Of a stretch of 64,000 bases of DNA, positions 57,834-64,000 are shown one piece after another. Origin of the DNA: Mesonia mobilis DSM 19841 (GTDB taxonomy: Bacteria > Bacteroidota > Bacteroidia > Flavobacteriales > Flavobacteriaceae). Each line of letters starts with the position of its first letter. The first letter of the stretch is position 1. The DNA is taken from assembly GCF_000423405.1 (NCBI RefSeq), contig NZ_AUHX01000006.1:62001-126000 (forward strand). The letters run 5' to 3'. The translations under genes were made by a program, and so were the position numbers. The notes under the pieces are model-generated. The model was not told the origin of the DNA. It made no database searches and worked only from the letters and a program-made list of their open reading frames with translations.

Positions 57834-60212
57834 ATGAAAAAGGCTTTATGGGTTTGTTTATTATTGTTCTCAAACCTTATAATTGCGCAAGAGCTGGCAA
57901 CTATAAATGGAAAAGTGCTAGACGATCAAGATAATCCAATTCCGTTTGCAAGCGTATATGTTGGTGAGTTACAAAAAGGAAATGCAGCCAACGAAAACGG
58001 AGAATTTACCATAACCAACGTTCCTTACGGTAACTGGAATATTTTTGCAAGTGCGGTTGGTTTTAAAACCGTTTCTGTTGAGGTTAATATCAATTCAGCT
58101 CAAATTAACGGAGTTACCTTTCAATTAGAAGTAGATAGCGAATTAGATGCTGTTGAAGTTTTTGGAAATCGCTACAGCCATCCCGATAAAATTGAAGCCT
58201 TAACCAGACTACCATTAGAACCTTACGAACAAATACAAAGTATCTCTATTATTGGTGAAAAAGTAATTGAAGACCAGGGCGCGTTAACAATTTCTCAAGC
58301 GACGAAAAACGTACCGGGTGTTTATACTTTTGCTACTTATGGTAATAAACGAGAAAGTATGTCTTCTAGAGGTTTTAGAGGTATTCCTATCTTAAAAAAC
58401 GGAGTGCGTGTGCATTCAGATTTTAGAGGAGTAGGTATTTTAACCGATATGCAAGGAGTCGATAATATTCAGGTATTAAAAGGTTCAGCATCGATCACCC
58501 AAGGAGTGGCAACCGATTTAGGAAGTCCCGGAGGTGTAGTAAATATTGTGACTAAAACGCCAAAATATCAATTTGGAGGAAATGCTTCTTTGCGTGTAGG
58601 TAGTTTTGGGCAAGTAAGACCTACATTCGATGTTTACGGTCCGTTAGATAAAAAGAAAAATGTTGCTTTTAGATTAAACGGAGCTTTAGAAAGAGCCGAT
58701 AGCTATAGATCGATGATCTCTTCAGAAAGATTTTACATTAATCCATCATTGCAATGGCGTATCGACGATAAAACAAAAGTCACCTTAGAGATGGATCATT
58801 TTAACGATGCCAGAACTCCAGATGTTGGTACAGTTAATTTAGGTGAAAATAATGTAAACGCAATTTACGATTTACCTTATAACCAATATTTAGGATTTGA
58901 AAACGATCGCTCGATCACCGAAAACACTACATATTCTCTCCGTTTTGATCGTGCTTTAAACGATAAACTTACGTTGAAGGGAGCTTTTTATAAATCTGAA
59001 TTAGACCTAAACGATAAAGGTTCAAGCTTAGGAGGCGCAATAGATGTTGAAGGAGAAACTATGTATAACTTAAGACAAAGAGGTTATTCAAACTCTACAA
59101 GAAGCGACAACAATAGTGTTGTGCAATTTGATTTAATTGGAGATGAAGTGGCTACCGGAAGCATCAAACACACTTTTCAAGTAGGTTTTGATTATAGAAC
59201 TACAGATTTTTCTACCCGAAGTGAATCAATGAGTGTTGTCGATACCATCGATGTGTTTTCAGCAAACAGTCATAATTTACCTTCTATTTCTTTTGGGAAT
59301 GCAAGAGTAAGTTCAGGTAAATCTAAATCGATTGGTTTTGTTGCGCAAGATGTGATCTCGTTTACAGATTGGTTTAAAACCTTTTTAGGTGTTCGTTACA
59401 GTACCACCGAAACTATTTCCGGGGAAGAAAATAACAGAAGTGACGCTTTTAATCCGTTAGGAGGGATTATCGTTTCGCCAACAAAAAACATTAATGTATT
59501 TGCTTCTTACACTAATAGTGCTTACCCAAGAACTGCTGCTCGTTTAGGAGAAAACGGAGAAGAATTAGGAAATGAGCGTTACGACCAATTAGAAGCCGGT
59601 ATTAAAACCAACTGGTTAGATAACCGTTTACGTTTCAACCTAACTTTATATAAGATCAATAACAGAAATATTAACCTACCGGTTTACGACGAAACTTGGA
59701 CAAATATTATTTATTACCAACAAGGAGGTAACGACCAACGTCAAGGTGTTGAGGTAGAACTTACCGGAAGACCTTTAGAAAACTTAGAACTTATTGCCGG
59801 TTATGCATATATCGATGCAGATTATAAAGATCACACTTCGTTTGTTTATAATTCGGCGCCTTTAAATACACCAGAACATACATTTAATTTCTATGCAAAT
59901 TATATGTTTAGAGGCGACTTAGATGGTTTGTCTGTTGGTGCGGGAGCTTATTATACAGGAGAGCGACCAATCAATGACTGGTCTAAAGGCCCGGTAACTC
60001 ACGAAGGGATCGTACCTAACCAAAAACCTTTCGATGTAGAAGCTTACACGTTAGTCAACTTTCAAGCAGGTTATAAGTTCAATGAGCATTGGTCGGTTAG
60101 ATTTTTAATGAATAATGTGTTCGATGAAATTGGTTATAATGCTTACAGAACAAGATTTATTAATCAAACAGATCCTAGAAGTTATGCAGGAGTACTTAGT
60201 TATTCCTTCTAA
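57834..60212 (+). CDS. TonB-dependent siderophore-type receptor
   Basis: This 792-aa receptor has a signal peptide (1-19), a CarboxypepD-like domain (about 22-105), a plug with SSRGFRGIPILKNGVRVHSD and QGVATDLGSPGGVVNIVTK, and a barrel ending in SYAGVLSYSF with the C-terminal aromatic. The RGFRG and GSPGG forms are typical of ferric-siderophore receptors (FhuA/FpvA type). It starts a plus-strand locus with the ankyrin, DUF2271 and PepSY-reductase genes, though a terminator-like hairpin follows it. Confidence 0.9.
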   Translation: MKKALWVCLLLFSNLIIAQELATINGKVLDDQDNPIPFASVYVGELQKGNAANENGEFTITNVPYGNWNIFASAVGFKTVSVEVNINSAQINGVTFQLEVDSELDAVEVFGNRYSHPDKIEALTRLPLEPYEQIQSISIIGEKVIEDQGALTISQATKNVPGVYTFATYGNKRESMSSRGFRGIPILKNGVRVHSDFRGVGILTDMQGVDNIQVLKGSASITQGVATDLGSPGGVVNIVTKTPKYQFGGNASLRVGSFGQVRPTFDVYGPLDKKKNVAFRLNGALERADSYRSMISSERFYINPSLQWRIDDKTKVTLEMDHFNDARTPDVGTVNLGENNVNAIYDLPYNQYLGFENDRSITENTTYSLRFDRALNDKLTLKGAFYKSELDLNDKGSSLGGAIDVEGETMYNLRQRGYSNSTRSDNNSVVQFDLIGDEVATGSIKHTFQVGFDYRTTDFSTRSESMSVVDTIDVFSANSHNLPSISFGNARVSSGKSKSIGFVAQDVISFTDWFKTFLGVRYSTTETISGEENNRSDAFNPLGGIIVSPTKNINVFASYTNSAYPRTAARLGENGEELGNERYDQLEAGIKTNWLDNRLRFNLTLYKINNRNINLPVYDETWTNIIYYQQGGNDQRQGVEVELTGRPLENLELIAGYAYIDADYKDHTSFVYNSAPLNTPEHTFNFYANYMFRGDLDGLSVGAGAYYTGERPINDWSKGPVTHEGIVPNQKPFDVEAYTLVNFQAGYKFNEHWSVRFLMNNVFDEIGYNAYRTRFINQTDPRSYAGVLSYSF

Positions 60213-60239
60213 TAGAAGATGTTGAATTAGTCTAGCAAT

Positions 60240-60264
60240 AAGGTACAATATAGTTGTGCCTTTT
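60240..60264 (+). terminator. Weak terminator after the siderophore-type receptor
   Basis: A 9-bp stem (60240-60248 with 60254-60262, one G-T pair) with a 5-nt loop is followed by only four T, suggesting partial read-through to the ankyrin gene. Confidence 0.55.
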
Positions 60265-60349
60265 GCTGTTTAAATAGCAATTGCTAAAATTTTTTAAAGT
60301 GAATTAAGCTTTAAGAAGTTTTTTTGTGAAATTTGTAAAAGAAAAAGAA

Positions 60350-61849
60350 ATGAAAAAAATATTAATCATCACCGTTTTAGCATTAATGTCTTCAGGCATT
60401 TTTGCACAAGATAATGTGTTTCTTCAACGAGATTTTTGGTCTCAACAGCCTTCTGTTGAAGACGTAAAAGCAAAAATAAAAGCCGGTCACGATCCTAAAG
60501 AATTCAATCGGTCACATTTTGATGGTATTACGATCGCAATTTTAGCCGATGCTCCTCAAAAAGCGATAGAATATTTACTTGCTTTAGAGGGAGTAGATCT
60601 AGATACTCGCACTCACGATGCTAGAACTTATTTAATTTGGGCAGCCTACAAAGGGAACTTTCCGGTGGTGAAATACTTAGTAGATCAAAAAGCAGATGTA
60701 AATTTAAAAGGTTCTCACGGTTTTGGCGCCATTACTTTCGCTGCATTTGCCGGAGTAGAAGATCAGCGCATTTACGATTATCTAACCGCTAACGGACTTT
60801 CAATTCAGCAGGAAAATAAAGGTGGAGCAAATGCGATGTTGCTCATTATGCAAAAGCTGAAAAATTTAGAAATGATCGATTACTTTCAGCAAAAAGGACT
60901 CGATTTAAATAGCAAAGATCACGAAGGCAATAATGCATTTAGTTATGCAGCCAAAGGCGGAAACATTGAAGTAATGAACGCGCTTATCGAAAAAGGAGTT
61001 GATTACAAATCTAAAAATAATCTGGGCGGAAACGCCATTCTAGTGGCTAGTCAAGGTATTCGTGGGGCAACTCCTAAACTTGAAACCTTTAAGTTTTTAG
61101 TTGAAAAAGGGATCGATCCTAACGTGGTAAATAAAAACGGAGAAACACCATTAATTCTTTTAAGCGGAAGAAATCAAGATGCAACTTTAATTCAATATTT
61201 CTTAGAAAAAGGTGTCGATGCTAACCAAACGAATACTGAAGGGAATAATGCATTAATCAATGCAGCCGCAGGAAATTCGTTAGAAATTGTAAAGATTTTA
61301 GAAGAAGAAACTAAAAACATCAACCATAAGAATAACGAAGGGCAAACCGCATTAATGTTGGCCGTTAAAGGAAATTCAGAGGATGTGGTTTCGTATTTGA
61401 TCGAGAACGCAGCAAAAGTAAATGTAGCCGATAAAGACGGAAATAACCTTGTTTATTACTGGGCAAATTCAGCTAAGAGAGGTCGCGATGGTAAAGTTAC
61501 TGCGCCAAGCGAAGAGAAATTATCAGTTCTAGAAGCTCAAGGCTTCCCTTTCACCAAGCCACAACCTAACGGAAATACTTTGTTACACGTTGCGGTTCAA
61601 AACAACGATTTAGCTTTGGTAAAAAAAGCAATCGAATGGAATGTTGCTGTTAACGCTAAAAATAATGAAGGTAACACCGCTTTATTATTAGCAGCTTTAA
61701 ACTCAAAGAATACCGAGATTTTAAAGTATTTATTAAAGAATGGAGCCGACAAATCGATTACCACAGATTTTGAAGAAAGTGCTTACGATTTAGCAAATGA
61801 AAACGAAGTGTTAACCAATAATGGCGAATCACTAGAGTTTTTAAAATAA
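60350..61849 (+). CDS. Periplasmic ankyrin-repeat protein
   Basis: This 499-aa protein has a signal peptide (about 1-20, ending IFAQ) and about a dozen ankyrin repeats with the core forms TRTHDARTYLIWAAYKGNFP, NKNGETPLILLSGRN and NNEGNTALLLAALN. I start at the ATG at 60350 (MKKILII), not the earlier ATG at 60326, because only the later one gives a normal signal peptide. It is exported, and ankyrin arrays mediate protein binding; the partner may be the receptor or the DUF2271/reductase pair. The DUF2271 gene follows 59 nt later. Confidence 0.9.
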   Translation: MKKILIITVLALMSSGIFAQDNVFLQRDFWSQQPSVEDVKAKIKAGHDPKEFNRSHFDGITIAILADAPQKAIEYLLALEGVDLDTRTHDARTYLIWAAYKGNFPVVKYLVDQKADVNLKGSHGFGAITFAAFAGVEDQRIYDYLTANGLSIQQENKGGANAMLLIMQKLKNLEMIDYFQQKGLDLNSKDHEGNNAFSYAAKGGNIEVMNALIEKGVDYKSKNNLGGNAILVASQGIRGATPKLETFKFLVEKGIDPNVVNKNGETPLILLSGRNQDATLIQYFLEKGVDANQTNTEGNNALINAAAGNSLEIVKILEEETKNINHKNNEGQTALMLAVKGNSEDVVSYLIENAAKVNVADKDGNNLVYYWANSAKRGRDGKVTAPSEEKLSVLEAQGFPFTKPQPNGNTLLHVAVQNNDLALVKKAIEWNVAVNAKNNEGNTALLLAALNSKNTEILKYLLKNGADKSITTDFEESAYDLANENEVLTNNGESLEFLK

Positions 61850-61908
61850 TAGAAGAAAATCTTATAAGTGGAGTGAAATTTGTAAGATGAAATAAAAATT
61901 CAAAAAAA

Positions 61909-62415
61909 ATGAAAAAGTATATTTTAACGAGTGTAAGTCTTTGCTTAACGGCTTTTATGTTGTTGGCATTTACCGCTCCTCAAAACGAAAATAAAGCCAA
62001 AGCAACAACCGTAAAATGTTTGTTGCAGCTCAAAAACTATTCTGGTAAAAAGCCTTACGTGGTGGTTTCTATTGTAGATGAAAATGAAAAATACCAGCAA
62101 ACCTTGTATATGCAGGGACAAGATGACGAATGGTATAACACTTTAAAAGAATGGTGGGCGCAATTAGGCAAAGACGGTAAAGAAAATATCGATGCCATAA
62201 GTGGTGCGACAATTAATCCGGGAGCAAGATCGATCATCGCTTTTGAAATTCCTGAAGATAAAATCGGCAAGAATTACAAACTGCGTTTTGAAAGCGCGGT
62301 AGAAGATCAAGATTACCATAAAAAAGACTTAGAAGTAGCGCTTACCAAAGAAAATTTAAAAGGAAAATTCGACGGTTCGGGGTACATTCGTTACGTGAGA
62401 TTAATTGCGAATTAA
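61909..62415 (+). CDS. DUF2271 protein with a predicted covalent flavin site
   Basis: This 168-aa exported protein (signal peptide about 1-22) is of the DUF2271 family, with VVVSIVDENEKYQQTLYMQG and a C-terminal SGYIRYVRLI. The segment NIDAISGATINPG holds D95-A-I-S-G-A-T101, which matches the Dxx(S/T)GA(T/S) flavinylation motif where ApbE attaches FMN through the final threonine. It would be a periplasmic flavin electron carrier. It is 59 nt after the ankyrin gene and 12 nt before the PepSY-reductase gene. No apbE is in the window; one is expected just downstream. Confidence 0.85.
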   Translation: MKKYILTSVSLCLTAFMLLAFTAPQNENKAKATTVKCLLQLKNYSGKKPYVVVSIVDENEKYQQTLYMQGQDDEWYNTLKEWWAQLGKDGKENIDAISGATINPGARSIIAFEIPEDKIGKNYKLRFESAVEDQDYHKKDLEVALTKENLKGKFDGSGYIRYVRLIAN

Positions 62416-62427
62416 AATCATTTTTAA

Positions 62428-64000
62428 ATGATTATTTCAGTTTGGAGATACAGTCATTTAGCGTTGGCCGTATCTTCATTTTTGTTTGTGCTAACTGCTT
62501 CCTTAACTGGAATCGTCTTAGCGTTTGAGCCTATTCAGCAAGAAATAGAAACGCAAACTTTCCCTGTGGAAGAAACCTCTACGGCAACTCTAATTTCAAA
62601 CTTAAAAGAAAATTACCTAGAAGTTTTTGGAGTAAAAGTAGATGCTTATCAGCGCGTTTCGGTGTCGGTGCTTACCGAAGATGGCGAGATGGCAGAGTTT
62701 TATGTGAATCCGCAAACGGGAGAAAAAGTAGGAGAATTAGCGCAAGAATCTTCTGTTTTTCAGTTTGCTCGTAGTTTGCACCGCTCCTTATTTTTAAAAA
62801 CTACCGGAAGGTTTTTTGTTGGCCTTACTTCCTTTTTACTCTTTTTGATCAGTGCCAGCGGGCTTATACTTCTATTCAAACGCCAGCAAGGTTTTCGAAA
62901 GCTATTTTCAAAAATTATAAAAGAAAACTTCTTTCAATACGGGCACGTTTATTTAGGAAGATTATTTCTTGTTCCGATCATCATTATCAGTATTTCCGGA
63001 GTTTATTTGTCGCTTTTTCAATTCAACGTTTTAAAACATCCCGTTTTTAATGCTGAATTTGATACTGAAAAAATTAGCGCAACTCCACAACTCGAAATTG
63101 CTGAAATTCCCATTTTTAAAAACACTCCGGTTGCTGAAGTAAAAAGTATTGAGTTTCCTTTTTCAACAGAAGTGAACGATTATTATGTGTTACAACTTCA
63201 AGAAGGAAGCTTTGCGGTGAACCAATTTACTGGAGAAATTTTAGATGAAAGTCTGCTTCCTGCAAGTGAAAAACTTTTTAATTACAGCTATAATTTGCAC
63301 ACCGGTGAAGGCAATCTCATTTGGTCGTTCGTGTTGTTATTGTCTTGTGTGAGTTTATTGTTTTTTATCTATTCAGGATTTAAGATCACTTTCAAAAGAA
63401 AAGCGGCTAAAATTAAAAATAAGTTCAAGCTTAAAGATTGTTCGCATCTTATTTTAGTAGGATCAGAAACAGGAAGCACGTTGCAGTTTGCGGTTTGGTT
63501 TCAGCAAGAACTTCAGCAAAAAGGAATAAAAGCTTTTGTGGCACAAATGAATGAATTTGAAGTTCATCAAAACCTTCAGCAACTCATCGTTTTTACCGCA
63601 ACTTATGGCGTTGGAGAACCACCAACAAACGCTACAAAATTTGAAGCAAAGTTGAAAGAAACTCATTTCAAAAACCCGATTCAATATAGTGTGGTTGGTT
63701 TTGGCTCGTTTGCTTATCCCGATTTTTGCAAATTTGCATACACTACAGAACAGTTGTTAGATGAAAAACAAAATGCCAATTGCTTTTTGTCGCTACACAC
63801 GATCAATAACAAATCGACAGAATCGTTTAACCGATGGTTAGCGCAATGGGGTCGATTGAGCGAGATAAATCTTCCTAAGTTTGAAGGTGAAATTGAAACT
63901 GAAAAAAGAAAAAAAGTCGCTTATCAAGTCGTAAGAAAAACAGCATTAATCTCTAACCATCAGAGTTTTTTAGTTGAATTAAAACCGGTAAAGAAACAAA
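62428..64000 (+). CDS. PepSY-membrane/flavodoxin reductase (partial, 3' end outside)
   Basis: The ATG at 62428 opens a frame without stop for 524 codons to the window edge. It is a PepSY_TM protein: four membrane helices (about 10-35, 125-150, 175-195, 295-320), each near a histidine (H10, H118, H173, H291) that could bind haem. A flavodoxin domain starts near residue 336 (LILVGSETGSTLQ) with FTATYGVGEPPTNATKF, and from about 485 a FAD/NADPH oxidoreductase part begins. It should carry electrons from NADPH through flavin to the periplasm, most likely to the DUF2271 protein. The remainder and the probable apbE lie beyond 64000. Confidence 0.88.
   Translation, partial: MIISVWRYSHLALAVSSFLFVLTASLTGIVLAFEPIQQEIETQTFPVEETSTATLISNLKENYLEVFGVKVDAYQRVSVSVLTEDGEMAEFYVNPQTGEKVGELAQESSVFQFARSLHRSLFLKTTGRFFVGLTSFLLFLISASGLILLFKRQQGFRKLFSKIIKENFFQYGHVYLGRLFLVPIIIISISGVYLSLFQFNVLKHPVFNAEFDTEKISATPQLEIAEIPIFKNTPVAEVKSIEFPFSTEVNDYYVLQLQEGSFAVNQFTGEILDESLLPASEKLFNYSYNLHTGEGNLIWSFVLLLSCVSLLFFIYSGFKITFKRKAAKIKNKFKLKDCSHLILVGSETGSTLQFAVWFQQELQQKGIKAFVAQMNEFEVHQNLQQLIVFTATYGVGEPPTNATKFEAKLKETHFKNPIQYSVVGFGSFAYPDFCKFAYTTEQLLDEKQNANCFLSLHTINNKSTESFNRWLAQWGRLSEINLPKFEGEIETEKRKKVAYQVVRKTALISNHQSFLVELKPVKKQ

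Noticed and set aside
63463-63684. Minus-strand 73-codon frame
   Set aside because: It is a shadow of the flavodoxin domain of the PepSY reductase, whose frame is open to the window edge.
1-64000. CRISPR arrays, insertion sequences, prophage
   Set aside because: No spaced direct repeats, transposase, integrase or phage structural genes are visible anywhere in the window.

Overview
The window looks like a chromosomal segment from a low-GC, probably marine member of the Flavobacteriaceae (Bacteroidetes; something near Gramella, Zunongwangia, Mesonia or Salegentibacter, genus not resolvable by eye). The evidence is SusC/SusD proteins with a polysaccharide-utilisation locus (PUL), CarboxypepD-like N-termini on TonB-dependent receptors, lipoboxes of the SC/GC type, many -7 promoter boxes of the TAnnTTTG form, and weak or absent Shine-Dalgarno sequences. 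I see no phage, insertion sequence or CRISPR array. Almost all of the window is explained by about 54 protein genes, two pseudogenes and one tRNA-Asn.

Layout. 1-6.8 kb: end of an AraC regulator, a ThuA-like protein, then a haem segment (hemH, a MATE exporter, a toxin-antitoxin pair with a broken toxin, hemJ), an NtrY-like kinase and an enoyl-CoA hydratase. 6.9-14.8 kb: a secreted protein of unknown role, a radical SAM protein, an HD hydrolase, an outer-membrane beta-barrel, a lipid pair (plsC and acyl-ACP desaturase), a bacilliredoxin and a DnaJ/TerB protein. 14.8-22.9 kb: a metal block with a TonB receptor plus periplasmic thioredoxin, divergent from an MntR-type regulator and a ZIP transporter, then feoA, feoB and a 46-aa Cys-rich FeoB companion, and a SCO1 protein. 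23-27 kb: rseP, tRNA-Asn and NAD salvage (pncB, pncA). 27.8-47.9 kb: a 20-kb PUL. 48-57.6 kb: a haloacid dehalogenase pseudogene, a dicarboxylate transporter, tadA, dxs, dgt, a DUF3109 protein, MarC, a C-terminal processing protease, a dCMP deaminase and HupE. 57.8-64 kb: a second iron-type TonB receptor followed by an ankyrin protein, a DUF2271 protein and the start of a PepSY/flavodoxin reductase that runs off the window.

How the genes work together. The PUL reads as one long minus-strand operon: SusC, SusD, a LamG surface lipoprotein, two GH144-type glucanases flanking an esterase, a sulfatase and a GH3 beta-glucosidase, then a sugar symporter with a GH97 alpha-glucosidase. Upstream of SusC, also on the minus strand, is a membrane-spanning propeller/Y_Y_Y/LuxR sensor-regulator. 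GH144 plus GH3 suggests beta-1,2-glucan as the target; the esterase and sulfatase-family enzyme may strip substituents. The last locus looks like a periplasmic flavin electron-transfer system coupled to iron or siderophore uptake: the DUF2271 protein carries a DAISGAT motif that matches the covalent FMN attachment site used by ApbE, and the adjacent reductase has the membrane and flavodoxin parts needed to feed it electrons. This is my best candidate for an incompletely described system here.

Smaller observations worth following are a nonsense-interrupted RelE/ParE toxin, three genes whose -7 box lies exactly 4 nt before the start codon (candidate leaderless mRNAs), a structured intergenic repeat joining two convergent stop codons, an MntR-type operator dyad, and a 12-base word shared by the feoAB and siderophore-receptor control regions.
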